From Burkholderia sp. Bp9142 (GTDB lineage Bacteria; Pseudomonadota; Gammaproteobacteria; Burkholderiales; Burkholderiaceae): DNA of 64,000 nucleotides. The notes beneath the pieces are model-generated. The model made no database searches and was not told the origin of the DNA. It was given only the letters and a program-made list of their open reading frames with translations. The stretch covers positions 1-64,000 of the forward strand of contig NZ_QTPP01000030.1 of assembly GCF_003853415.1 (NCBI RefSeq). Reading direction: 5' to 3'. The number at the start of each line of letters is the position of its first letter. Position 1 is the stretch's first letter. This document shows positions 50,564 through 59,455 of the stretch, in pieces. The translations under genes were made by a program, and so were the position numbers.

Positions 50564-51151
50564 ATGCTGCCCAGACTCAAGACCGCCGCCCTCGTGATCG
50601 CCCTCGCCGCCACGGCCGGGCTCGCCGCGTTCGCCGGCACCCGCGACGACGCGGGCATGACCGCCTCGCTGGCCGGCACGCCGGCGCCCGACTTCACCGG
50701 TATCGAACGCTGGCACAACAGCGCACCGCTCAAGCTCGACCAGCTGCGCGGCAAGGTCGTGCTGGTCGATTTCTGGACGTACTCGTGCATCAACTGCATT
50801 CATACGATTCCGTACGTGAACGAGTGGTACCGGAAGTATCGCGACCAGGGGCTCGTCGTGGTCGGCGTGCATACGCCCGAGTATCCGTTCGAGCGCGATG
50901 CGAAGAACGTCGCCGATGCGCTCAAGCGCTTCGGCATCCAGTATCCGGTCGCGCAGGACAACCGCTACGACACGTGGCGCGCGTACGGCAACCAGTACTG
51001 GCCCGCGCTGTACCTGATCGACGCGAACGGGAAGGTCGTCTATACGCGGTATGGCGAGGGCGGATATGACAAGACGGAGGCGGCGATTCGCGGGGCGCTG
51101 GCGCAGGCGAAGGCGGGAAACGAAACGAAGAACGCGACGCGGACGCAGTAG
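50564..51151 (+). CDS. Thioredoxin-like (TlpA/DipZ C-terminal type) redox protein
   Basis: 195 residues from ATG at 50564 with GGAG upstream. An N-terminal signal or anchor (LKTAALVIALAATAGLAAFAG) precedes a redoxin fold: TPAPDFTGIERWHNS, LRGKVVLVDFWTYSCINCIHTIPYV with the CINC active site, VVVGVHTPEYPFERD and YWPALYLIDANGKVVYTRYGEGGY. The WTYSCINC text is typical of DipZ-like periplasmic thioredoxins. Periplasmic thiol-disulfide exchange or peroxide handling is expected. The C-terminal tail is polar and unstructured. Confidence 0.85.
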   Translation: MLPRLKTAALVIALAATAGLAAFAGTRDDAGMTASLAGTPAPDFTGIERWHNSAPLKLDQLRGKVVLVDFWTYSCINCIHTIPYVNEWYRKYRDQGLVVVGVHTPEYPFERDAKNVADALKRFGIQYPVAQDNRYDTWRAYGNQYWPALYLIDANGKVVYTRYGEGGYDKTEAAIRGALAQAKAGNETKNATRTQ

Positions 51152-51200
51152 CGTGGGCCGGCGGGGGCACGGCTTGCGCCCCCGTGCGATTCACCGCCGC

Positions 51201-51839
51201 TCACCCCCGCTTCGCCTCCGCTTCCGCCAGCATCGCCTCCCCGATCGCGAGATTCCCGTTCGCGATCAGCGCGTCGCCCGCACCGCGAATATCGTCGACC
51301 GCCTTGTTCTGCCCGAGCTTGCGCTTGCCGACCAGCCGCGTGATCTCGATCTGCAGCCCGACGATCGACTGCAGCATCGTGTCGAGATAGTCCTTCGGCG
51401 CGTCGGCCATCTTCCACGGCGCCGGCTGCGACGCCTCGTGCGTGCGCGTCAGCCGCGCGACCACGCCGCGCACGAACTTCTCGTCGTCGCGCACGGTGAT
51501 GCGGCCTTGTGCATGCACGGCCACGTAGTTCCACGTCGGCACCTGCCGATGCGCGACGTGCTTGCTCGGGTACCAGTTCGGCGAGATGTACGCATCGCCG
51601 GCGCGGAAGGTCACGAGCACCTCGTCGCCGTTCGCGACGTCCTGCCAGACCGGATTCGCACGCGCGACGTGCGCATGCAGCTCGTCAGGGCCGCCGTCGC
51701 CCGGCAGCAGTTCGAACGGGAGGTGGTTCGCGTCGAGCCCGCTCTTCCCGTGCGTGACCAGGGTGCCGAACGGATGCTGGACGATCAGTTCGCGCAGCAC
51801 GTCGGGACGGGATTCGGCGAATTCGGCGGGGACATACAT
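51201..51839 (-). CDS. PaiB-type FMN-binding regulator/flavoprotein
   Basis: 212 residues from ATG at 51839 with GGAG upstream. FMN-binding split-barrel of the PaiB family: MYVPAEFAESRPDVLRELI, PFGTLVTHGKSGLDANHLPFEL, ARANPVWQDV, DAYISPNWYPSKHV, VPTWNYVAVHAQGRI and the conserved LDTMLQSIVGLQIEITRLVGKRKLGQNK segment. Named a transcriptional repressor in Bacillus; many relatives may be flavin enzymes. It is divergent from a MocR gene, a pairing common in Proteobacteria, so MocR probably controls it. Confidence 0.9.
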   Translation of the reverse strand: MYVPAEFAESRPDVLRELIVQHPFGTLVTHGKSGLDANHLPFELLPGDGGPDELHAHVARANPVWQDVANGDEVLVTFRAGDAYISPNWYPSKHVAHRQVPTWNYVAVHAQGRITVRDDEKFVRGVVARLTRTHEASQPAPWKMADAPKDYLDTMLQSIVGLQIEITRLVGKRKLGQNKAVDDIRGAGDALIANGNLAIGEAMLAEAEAKRG

Positions 51840-51916
51840 GGCGGCTCCACGGTCGGACAGGGTTCGGAGGGAACAGGCCGGGAACCGGCCCGTCATGCCC
51901 CGATTGTGATCGCTAA

Positions 51917-51942
51917 CTGGTTTATGCTGTAGAGCCGGTTTA
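51917..51942. promoter_or_regulatory. Direct repeat CTGGTTTA / CCGGTTTA before MocR gene
   Basis: Two YYGGTTTA boxes at 51917 and 51935, 18 bases apart, lie in the 127-base paiB/mocR gap. MocR regulators commonly bind two direct repeats in such gaps. They overlap where a promoter would be. Confidence 0.5.
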
Positions 51943-51966
51943 GAAAATTTTCAGCAGACCAGAATC

Positions 51967-53529
51967 ATGGCCAGAACCGCCCGGATCGTCGAAATCCCGT
52001 CGCTCGGCGCGCTCGACCGCGCAGCCGGCGACCTGAGCCGCCAGCTCGCGCAGGCGTTGCGGGACGCGGTGCGCCGCGGCGACGTGCGGCCCGGCGACAC
52101 GCTGCCGTCCACGCGGCTGCTCGCGGCATCACTCCAGGTTGCGCGCGGCACCGTCGTCGACGCCTATGCGCAGCTCGTCGCCGAAGGCTTCCTGGAGTCG
52201 CGCGGCGGCGCCGGCACGCGGGTCGCGAACGCGCTGGCCGAGCCATCGCCGCCAGCGGGCGACCCACCCGCCGCCCGCCAGCGCGTCGCGCACGCCGGCC
52301 TGCCCGAACCGGCCGCGACGTTCGCGCGGATCGCCCGCGAATTCCGTCCGCTGCCGGCCGTGCCGTTCGCGATCTCGGTGCCGGTCGGGCTCACCGCGCC
52401 CGACGACATCTGGCGCCGGCTCGGCAACCGGCTGCGCGCCCGCGGCGCCGGTGCGCCGTCCGGTTATGCGGATCCGCAAGGCGCGCTGCCGCTGCGCGAA
52501 GCGATCGCCGATTACGTGCGCCGCTCGCGCTCGGTGCGCTGCAGCGCCGATCAGGTCGTGATCACGAGTGGCACGCAACAGGGGCTGCACCTCGCGAGCC
52601 AGCTGCTGCTCGGCCCGAACGATCGCGCGTGGGTCGAGAATCCCGCCTATCGCGGCATCACCGCGCTGCTCGAGAGCACCGGGCGGCGCGACGCGATGGT
52701 CCGCGTGCCGGTCGACGCGGACGGCATCGACGTCGAGGCCGGCATCCATCTCGCGCCGAACGCACGTGCGGCGTTCGTCACGCCGTCGCACCAGTACCCG
52801 CTCGGGATGCCGATGAGCATGGCGCGGCGCAACGCGCTGCTCGGCTGGGCGCGTACGCATCGCGCGTGGGTGGTCGAGGACGATTACGACAGCGAGCTGC
52901 GCTACGAAGGCTATCCGTTTCCGTCGCTGCAAGGGCTCGATCCCGACCGGGTGGTCTATCTCGGCACGTTCAGCAAGATCCTGTTCCCGTCGCTGCGGCT
53001 CGGCTACGTGATCGCGCCCGACGACCTCGTGCCCGCGTTCTGCGGCGCGCGCGTGCTGATGGATCGCCACGCGCCGACCGCCGATCAGCACGTGCTCGCC
53101 GCCTTCATCGCGGAAGGCCATCTCGACCGCCACATTCGCCGCGTGCGCGGCGTCTACGCGGAACAGCGCGCGCTGCTGATCGACACGCTCGGCGCGCGGC
53201 TGCCGCGCGAACTCGCCTGGGTGCAACCGGGCGACCAGGGGATGCACGTCGTGCTGTGGCTCGCGCAAGGGATCGACGATCTCGACGTGGTGGCACGCGC
53301 CGCGCAGGCGGGCGTCGCGGTGCGCGCGGTGTCGCCGATGTTCGCGCCCGGCACCGCGCGCCCCGGGCTCGTGCTCGGCTTCGGCGGGTTCGATCGCGCG
53401 CGGGTGGAAGCGGCCGCGCAGCGGCTCGCGGACGTGGTCGGCGACGCAGCGGCCGGTAATTCGTCGGATGAATCGCGACGATTACACGGTCAAAAGTTGT
53501 CCACGGGCAACAAACGTAATCGTCTGTAA
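51967..53529 (+). CDS. MocR/PdxR-family regulator (GntR HTH + aminotransferase fold)
   Basis: 520 residues from ATG at 51967. N-terminal winged HTH (about 20-90): LSRQLAQALRDAVRRGDVRPGDTLPSTRLLAASLQVARGTVV, GFLESRGGAGTRV. The C-terminal part is a class I aminotransferase-like domain with PLP lysine in YLGTFSKILFPSLRLGYV, plus SGTQQGLHLASQLL, WVVEDDYDSELRYEG. MocR proteins use PLP adducts as effectors. It is divergent from paiB. The C-terminal end (KLSTGNKRNRL) is normal for the length. The effector is unknown. Confidence 0.92.
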   Translation: MARTARIVEIPSLGALDRAAGDLSRQLAQALRDAVRRGDVRPGDTLPSTRLLAASLQVARGTVVDAYAQLVAEGFLESRGGAGTRVANALAEPSPPAGDPPAARQRVAHAGLPEPAATFARIAREFRPLPAVPFAISVPVGLTAPDDIWRRLGNRLRARGAGAPSGYADPQGALPLREAIADYVRRSRSVRCSADQVVITSGTQQGLHLASQLLLGPNDRAWVENPAYRGITALLESTGRRDAMVRVPVDADGIDVEAGIHLAPNARAAFVTPSHQYPLGMPMSMARRNALLGWARTHRAWVVEDDYDSELRYEGYPFPSLQGLDPDRVVYLGTFSKILFPSLRLGYVIAPDDLVPAFCGARVLMDRHAPTADQHVLAAFIAEGHLDRHIRRVRGVYAEQRALLIDTLGARLPRELAWVQPGDQGMHVVLWLAQGIDDLDVVARAAQAGVAVRAVSPMFAPGTARPGLVLGFGGFDRARVEAAAQRLADVVGDAAAGNSSDESRRLHGQKLSTGNKRNRL

Positions 53530-53616
53530 CTCCTGCAAGAAAACGGGCTTTTTGGCCAGGGGCAACGCCGCGCGGTTTGCTAGGATCGCGCCTTTTCCGC
53601 TCGCGCTCCTGCCGCC

Positions 53617-55815
53617 GTGAATCGCTTCGTGCCGTTTCTTCGCAATCTGTGGCTTCGCTGCCGCGCCGGCGCCCGCGCGCTGGGCGCCGGCGCGTGGCAT
53701 CGCCTGCGCCACCCGACGCGCCGCGGCGTCGCGTTGACGCTCGCCGCGATACCGGTGCTCGGCCTGCTGGTCCTGCTCGCGTTCGTGCCGTTCACGCCGA
53801 GCATCGGCGACATCCGCAAGGCGCGCATCGACCGACCCGCGCGCGTGCTGTCGGCCGACGGTCAGCTGATCGCCGAGTTCCGGCCCGTCAACCGCGAATG
53901 GGTGCCGCTCAAGCAGATCTCGCCGCACATGGTCAACGCGCTGATCGCGACCGAGGACCACCGCTTCTACGCGCATCACGGCATCGACTGGCGCCGCACG
54001 CTCGCGGCCGGGCTGCATACGTTCTCGGGCAGCCGCCAGGGCGGCTCGACGATCACCCAGCAACTCGCGCGCAACCTGTATCCGGATGAAGTCGGCCGCG
54101 CGCCGACGCTCACGCGCAAGATGAAGGAGCTGATCACCGCGTTCAAGATCGAGACGGTGTACAGCAAGGACGAGATCCTCGAGACCTACCTGAACACCGT
54201 GCCGTTCCTGTACAACGCGTACGGCGTCGAAATGGCCGCGCGCACCTATTTCGGCAAATCGGCGGACCAGCTCGACATCGTCGAGAGCGCGACGCTCGTC
54301 GGGATGCTGAAGGGCAACAGCTACTACAACCCGGTGCTGAATCCGGAGCGCGCGGTCCAGCGCCGCAACATCGTGCTCGCGCGGATGGCGGCGATGGGCA
54401 TGCTGTCGCCGCAGCAACTCGCGAAATTGCAGCGCCGGCCGCTGCGCGTCGACTTCGAGCCGCAGACCGCGCAGCCGGGCCCCGCCCCGCACTTCGCGGT
54501 GCAGCTGCGCAAGTGGCTGATCGCCTGGGCCGACCGCAACAACTACGACCTCTACTCGGACGGCCTCGTCGTGCGCACGACACTCGATGCGCAGCTGCAG
54601 GACATGGCGACGCAAGCGCTGACGCAGCAAACCGATCGCCTGCAGGCGATCGCCGACAGCGCGTGGCACAACCCGTCCGGCTGCGGACTGCGCAACGACC
54701 TGTTCCGCGGCTTCATCCGGCAGACGCCCGACTATCGCGCTGCGCGCGACGCGGGGCTCGCCGATGCGGCGGCGCTGAAGCAACTCGGCGCGAATCGCGC
54801 GTTCATGCGCGCGCTGTGCGAGCGCAAGACGCAGGTCCAGGCCGGCTTCGTCGCGATCGATCCGCGCAATGGCGCGATCCGCGCGTGGGTCGGCAGCCCC
54901 GATTTCGGCAGCGAGCCGTTCGATCACGTCGTCCAGGCGCGGCGCCAGCCGGGCTCGACGTTCAAGCCGTTCGTCTATGGCGCCGCGTTCGCGGACGGGA
55001 TGCGGCCGGGCGATACGTTCGTCGATCGCTCCGTCGCGATCCCGATCGGCGCGCACGCGGTGTGGCGACCGACCGATGCCGAGCCGCCGACGGACGCGCC
55101 GATGACGCTGCGCGACGCGCTTGCCCTGTCGCGCAATCGCATCACCGCGCAGGTGATGCAGCGCGAAGGCGCGCCCAGGGTCGCGCAGATCGCACGCGCA
55201 ATGGGCGTGCGCGACAGCCCGCTCGACGCGGTGCCGTCGCTCGCGCTCGGTACGAGCCCCGTCACGCTGAAGGAAATGGTGTCCGCGTACGGGACGATCG
55301 CGAATCGCGGCGTGTATGTCGCGCCGCAGATGATCACGCGCATCGAGGATCGCGACGGCAAGGTGCTCGCCGCATTCGGCAGCGCGCTGCCCGAACGCGC
55401 GTTACCGGTGGCCGCGGCCCAGACGCTGGTCGACGTGATGCGCGGCGTCGTCGATTACGGGACCGGTGCCGACATCCGCTCGCGCTACGGGATTCGCATC
55501 GACGTCGCGGGCAAGACCGGCACGACGCAGGACAATACGGACGGCTGGTTCATCCTGATGCATCCGCAACTGGTGGCCGGCGCGTGGGTCGGCTTCGACG
55601 ACGGCAGCGTGACGCTGCGCAGCGACTACTGGGGTGCAGGGGCGCACAGCGCGTTGCCGATCGTCGGTACGTTCTACGATGCGGCGCTGCGTGCGAGTGC
55701 GATCGATCCGCATGCGCAGTTCTCGCCCGACTTCCGGCCGCGCAGCGCACCGGCGCCGGCACCGAGGCGGCGTCCGCACCCCGGCCTGTTCGACTGGTTG
55801 AAAATTTTCCGCTGA
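53617..55815 (+). CDS. Class A penicillin-binding protein (PBP1A family)
   Basis: 732 residues from GTG at 53617. Bifunctional peptidoglycan synthase anchored by one helix (GVALTLAAIPVLGLLVLLAF). GT51 glycosyltransferase: IATEDHRFYAHHGIDW with catalytic Glu113, GGSTITQQLARNLY, ETYLNTVPFLYNAYGVEMAARTYFGKS. Transpeptidase: GSTFKPFVYGAAF with Ser447 and Lys450, LSRNRIT (SxN) and GKTGTTQDNTDGWF (KTG). It lacks a long C-terminal extension. A GC hairpin (55823-55841) lies just past the stop, without a T-run. It is unlinked to other wall genes here. Confidence 0.94.
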   Translation: MNRFVPFLRNLWLRCRAGARALGAGAWHRLRHPTRRGVALTLAAIPVLGLLVLLAFVPFTPSIGDIRKARIDRPARVLSADGQLIAEFRPVNREWVPLKQISPHMVNALIATEDHRFYAHHGIDWRRTLAAGLHTFSGSRQGGSTITQQLARNLYPDEVGRAPTLTRKMKELITAFKIETVYSKDEILETYLNTVPFLYNAYGVEMAARTYFGKSADQLDIVESATLVGMLKGNSYYNPVLNPERAVQRRNIVLARMAAMGMLSPQQLAKLQRRPLRVDFEPQTAQPGPAPHFAVQLRKWLIAWADRNNYDLYSDGLVVRTTLDAQLQDMATQALTQQTDRLQAIADSAWHNPSGCGLRNDLFRGFIRQTPDYRAARDAGLADAAALKQLGANRAFMRALCERKTQVQAGFVAIDPRNGAIRAWVGSPDFGSEPFDHVVQARRQPGSTFKPFVYGAAFADGMRPGDTFVDRSVAIPIGAHAVWRPTDAEPPTDAPMTLRDALALSRNRITAQVMQREGAPRVAQIARAMGVRDSPLDAVPSLALGTSPVTLKEMVSAYGTIANRGVYVAPQMITRIEDRDGKVLAAFGSALPERALPVAAAQTLVDVMRGVVDYGTGADIRSRYGIRIDVAGKTGTTQDNTDGWFILMHPQLVAGAWVGFDDGSVTLRSDYWGAGAHSALPIVGTFYDAALRASAIDPHAQFSPDFRPRSAPAPAPRRRPHPGLFDWLKIFR

Positions 55816-55922
55816 TCGTGCCGCCGGCGGTCAACGCCGGCGCGCATGACGGTTGCCCGTATTGCCGAAGCGTCTGCCCGTCGCATCATGCGCGCGGCCG
55901 GCCGATAGGGCTGGCGACGCGT

Positions 55923-57023
55923 TCAATCCGCCGCGAGCGTCGCGGCCAGTGCGTCGAACTCCGGCGCCCACGCCGCGCGCCACGCGGCCTTCGTCTGGTC
56001 GTCGACCCACGCGCCGTCGATCCCGTTCAGCATGAATTGCTTCAGGTCGGCGACCGTGAAGCCGAAATGGCTGAACATCAGCTCCCACGCCTCGGACGGA
56101 TTCACCTTGTGCAGCGTCGGATCGTCGGTGTTCGGATGGATCTTCAGCCCGAGGCCCGGCATCTTGCGCATCGGATGCCGCTCCGCCCATTGCTCTGGCG
56201 GCAGCGTGCGGAGGTAGTACGAATTCGTCGGCACGACCGTGAAGACGATCCCGCGTTCCGCATAGCGCGCGCACAGCTCGGGGTTGTCGACGATTGTGTA
56301 GCCGTGGTCGACGCGATCGACGTGCAGCAGATCGACGGCCGTCTCCACGTTGCGCCACGGCATCCCGAACTCGCCCGCGTGCGCGGTGGTGCGGAACCCG
56401 GCCGCACGCGCGTCGCGATACGCCTTCCAGAACAGTTCCGGCGGCCGGTCGTTCTCGCGATAGTCGATCCCGATCCCCGCGACTTCGTCCGCGCGATGCG
56501 CCTTCATCCAGTCGACGATCGCGACCGCTTCGTCCGGATCCTGCTCGCGGTCGATGCTCGGAATCAGGCTGGCGCCGATCCCGAAGTCGCGCGCGGCATC
56601 GCGAATCGCCGTGACGATCGCGGCTTGCGCATCCGCATACGGAATGCCCGACACGCGCACCGTGCCCGTCGGATTCCAGAAGAATTCCGCATGCCGGACG
56701 TTGTGCGCGGCCGCATCCTCGAGATACTCGTACGCGATCCGCCGCAGGTCGTCGGGCCGCGTGAGCAGGAATTTGTCGAGCGCACGCAGCACGTGCAGCA
56801 CGCCGACCGGCTTTTCGCCGCGCGCATAGAACGCGTCGATCTCCGCGCGCTCGATCGGCGCGCCGCTGCGCTCCGCGAGCGCGACGAACGTGTCGTGCCG
56901 CACCGCGCCGAGCAGGTGGCAATGCAGCTCGACCTTCGGCAGCGCGTGGAAGAAAGCCCGATGGACGGGCGTGATCTCGATGCCCGTGCGCGCGGCCGGG
57001 ACGTTGCCTGGTGTTCCCTTCAT
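55923..57023 (-). CDS. add: Adenosine deaminase
   Basis: 366 residues from ATG at 57023. Zinc-dependent hydrolysis of adenosine (or adenine) to inosine (or hypoxanthine). Metal and catalytic motifs: LPKVELHCHLLGAVR (HxH), TTAHAGE, VDRVDHGYTI, LGLKIHPNTDDPTLH (DD). The wording FFWNPTGTVR and TVVPTNSYYLRTL is a little unlike classic Add, so an adenine-deaminase-type substrate is possible. It precedes no other enzyme but follows the NCS2 permease on the same strand after... its start is 46 bases from the permease stop, giving permease-then-deaminase order in one operon. Confidence 0.88.
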   Translation of the reverse strand: MKGTPGNVPAARTGIEITPVHRAFFHALPKVELHCHLLGAVRHDTFVALAERSGAPIERAEIDAFYARGEKPVGVLHVLRALDKFLLTRPDDLRRIAYEYLEDAAAHNVRHAEFFWNPTGTVRVSGIPYADAQAAIVTAIRDAARDFGIGASLIPSIDREQDPDEAVAIVDWMKAHRADEVAGIGIDYRENDRPPELFWKAYRDARAAGFRTTAHAGEFGMPWRNVETAVDLLHVDRVDHGYTIVDNPELCARYAERGIVFTVVPTNSYYLRTLPPEQWAERHPMRKMPGLGLKIHPNTDDPTLHKVNPSEAWELMFSHFGFTVADLKQFMLNGIDGAWVDDQTKAAWRAAWAPEFDALAATLAAD

Positions 57024-57069
57024 TTCAGTCTCTTGTGCGGTAGTGTCGATGCGTCGCGAAAGCCGTCGC

Positions 57070-58419
57070 TCAGTGCGGCTTCACGACGGTCCAGAAGTAA
57101 TAGCCGAGCGGCAGCGCGAGCACGACGAGCCCCCACGACACGTCGCGCCGGCGGCCGGCCAGCAGCTTGACGAGCACGTAGCACAGCAGCCCGCCGGCAA
57201 TGCCGGTGCCGAAGCTGTTCGACATCAGCGTGAGCAGCACCATCGACATCACGGGCAGTGCATCGGTGAAGTCGTCGAAATGCGTATGACGGATCGTCGC
57301 GAACATCGACAGCCCGATCAGGATCAGCGCCGGCGCGGTCGCCTCCTTCGGGATCGCGAGCGCGACCGGCACGAACAGCAGCATCGCGGCGAACAGCACG
57401 GCCGCGGCCAGCGACGACAGCCCGCTGCGGCCGCCGGCCTCGACGCCCGCCGCCGATTCGATCAGCGCGGTCAACGCGGGAATGCCGAACACGGGGCCGA
57501 GCGTCGCGGCGAGCGAGTCGACCAGGAACGGCCGGTTGATGTTCGGCAGGTTCCCCTGTTCGTCGAGCAGGTTCGCCTTCGCGCCGACCGCGAGCGCGGT
57601 GCCAAGGGTCGAGAAGAATTCCGCCGCGAAGAACGCGAACAGGTACGGCGCGGCCGCGAGGGTCAGCGCGCTGCGGATGTCGAGCTTGAACGCGATCGGC
57701 GCGATGCCGTGCGGCAGCGACACGAACGACGCCGGCAAGTGCGTGACGCCGAGCGGCACGCCTGCCGCGGCCGCGACGAGCATCGCGATGAGGATCGCGC
57801 CGGGCACCTTGCGCGCCTGCAGCACGATCGCGACCGCGAGGCCGATCAGCGCGACGAGCGCGCCCGGCCGCGAGAAGTCGCCGAGCGCGAATGCGTTGGT
57901 CTTCGCGTTCGCGACGACCATCCCCGCATTGCGCAGCCCGAGCATCGTCACGAACAGGCCGATCGACGCGCCGAGCCCGAGCTTGATCTGCACCGGAATC
58001 AGCCGCATCACGACACCGCGCGCGCCGAAGATCGTCAGCAGGAAGAACAGCACGCCCGACACGCACGCGATGCCGAGGCCCGTCTGCCAGCCGACGTGTT
58101 CCGTCGTCGCGAGCGTCACGCCGACGATCACCGAGCCGCCGATGCCGGGGCCGACGAGGAACGGCAGGTTCGCATAAAGCCCCATCAGCGTGGTGAACAG
58201 CACGAACACGATGATCGTCGCGGTCGTCGCCGCGCCGCGCTCCATCCCGCCCGTCGCGAGCAGCGACGGGATCACGACGAGCAGGTACGCGGCCGCAAGA
58301 AACGACGTGATGCCCGCGATCGCCTCGGTGCGCACGCTCGTGCCGCGCGCCGCGAGCGCGAAGCGCCGTTCGAGCCAGTGGGCCGGCGTGCGCGCCGGCA
58401 TCGTGTCAGTCGCTGACAT
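57070..58419 (-). CDS. NCS2-family purine permease (AzgA-like)
   Basis: 449 residues from ATG at 58419, preceded by AGGAGA. About 12-14 membrane helices. AzgA-group features: SVRTEAIAGITSFLAAAYLLVVIPSLLATGGM at the N-terminus, PFLVGPGIGGSVIVGVTLA, VMRLIPVQIKLGLGASIGLFVTMLGLRNAGM, FFAAEFFSTLGTALAVGAKANLLDEQGN, and IESAAGVEAGGRSGLSSLAAA. The group carries adenine, hypoxanthine and guanine by proton symport. It is followed by the deaminase gene and divergent from a LysR regulator (95-base gap), which likely controls the pair. Confidence 0.9.
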   Translation of the reverse strand: MSATDTMPARTPAHWLERRFALAARGTSVRTEAIAGITSFLAAAYLLVVIPSLLATGGMERGAATTATIIVFVLFTTLMGLYANLPFLVGPGIGGSVIVGVTLATTEHVGWQTGLGIACVSGVLFFLLTIFGARGVVMRLIPVQIKLGLGASIGLFVTMLGLRNAGMVVANAKTNAFALGDFSRPGALVALIGLAVAIVLQARKVPGAILIAMLVAAAAGVPLGVTHLPASFVSLPHGIAPIAFKLDIRSALTLAAAPYLFAFFAAEFFSTLGTALAVGAKANLLDEQGNLPNINRPFLVDSLAATLGPVFGIPALTALIESAAGVEAGGRSGLSSLAAAVLFAAMLLFVPVALAIPKEATAPALILIGLSMFATIRHTHFDDFTDALPVMSMVLLTLMSNSFGTGIAGGLLCYVLVKLLAGRRRDVSWGLVVLALPLGYYFWTVVKPH

Positions 58420-58513
58420 GGTGATTCTCCTGTGATTCCGATTATTGTCCTGTGCCGGCTCGCGCGGCGCGGTCTTATACTGCCGCGTACCGCCTCCCGA
58501 CCTTACCGTTCCG

Positions 58514-59425
58514 ATGTCGTCCGATCGCTCGTCGCTGCTGCCCGCACTCACGTTGCGGCAGGTCCAGCACTTCGTCGTCCTTGCGCATGTGCGCAGCTTC
58601 ACGCGGGCCGCGCAGGCGCTGTCGCTCACGCAGCCCGCGCTCACGGCGTCGATCCGCCAGATCGAGTTCCTGCTCGGCGGGCGCCTGTTCGCGCGCTCCG
58701 CGCACCGGCTCACGCTGACCACCGCCGGCGAGGCCGTGCTGCCGCTCGCCGAACGTCTGCTGAACCAGGCGCGCGGCACCTTCGACGACATGACGCGGCT
58801 GATCGGCGAACGCATCCAGACCGTGCGGATCGCCTTCATCCCGTCGGTCGCTGGCCGCCTGTTGCCCGCGCTCAACGCGCTGCGCGGCACGCATCCGGCG
58901 CTGCGCTTCACGCTCACCGACTTGCCCAACAGCGCACTCGTCGAAGCCGTGCGCGACAGCGTCGCGGATCTCGGCATCGGCGTGCGCGAGCCCGACGGCG
59001 ACGACGGCACGCTGCGCTACCAGCAGCTCTTCGAGGACGAGATCGTGATCGTCGTGCGGCGTGACGATCCGCTCGCGGGCGCGAAGAGCGTGACGTGGGC
59101 GAAGCTCGTCGATCGCGAGCTGGCCGTGTTCGTGCGCGGCAGCGTCAGCGAATCGCTGCATCGCACCGGCGGCGCAGAGCGGCTGCGCCTGAACGTCGCG
59201 TACCGGATGGAGTACACCGAGCCGCTGTACGCGCTCGCGCGCAACGGTCTCGCGACCGCCGTGCTGCCGAGCCTCTACACGATGCATCTGCACGATCCCG
59301 AACTCGTCGCGCTGCGCGTCGAGAAACCGCGCGTCACGCGCGCGATCTCGCTGATCTCGCTCGCCGCCGACGATCGCGGCCCGCACGTGCGCACCTGCCG
59401 CGAGTGGATCGCGAAGCACATCTGA
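58514..59425 (+). CDS. LysR-family regulator of the purine genes
   Basis: 303 residues from ATG at 58514; an upstream in-frame start has no support. N-terminal HTH: ALTLRQVQHFVVLAHVRSFTRAAQALSLTQPALTASIRQIEFLLGGRLFARSAHRLTLTTAGE. The C-terminal effector domain (about 95-295) starts VRIAFIPSVAGRLLPALNAL. It lies divergent to the purine permease/deaminase operon and tail to tail with the nucleoside hydrolase (30-base gap). It probably activates the permease operon in response to a purine; this is inferred from arrangement. Confidence 0.9.
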   Translation: MSSDRSSLLPALTLRQVQHFVVLAHVRSFTRAAQALSLTQPALTASIRQIEFLLGGRLFARSAHRLTLTTAGEAVLPLAERLLNQARGTFDDMTRLIGERIQTVRIAFIPSVAGRLLPALNALRGTHPALRFTLTDLPNSALVEAVRDSVADLGIGVREPDGDDGTLRYQQLFEDEIVIVVRRDDPLAGAKSVTWAKLVDRELAVFVRGSVSESLHRTGGAERLRLNVAYRMEYTEPLYALARNGLATAVLPSLYTMHLHDPELVALRVEKPRVTRAISLISLAADDRGPHVRTCREWIAKHI

Positions 59426-59455
59426 TCCGGTTCGCCGCACGGCACGTCGCGTCGT

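Noticed and set aside
55823..55841. Hairpin GCCGGCG-N5-CGCCGGC after the penicillin-binding protein gene as terminator
   Set aside because: No T-run on either strand; kept only as a note.
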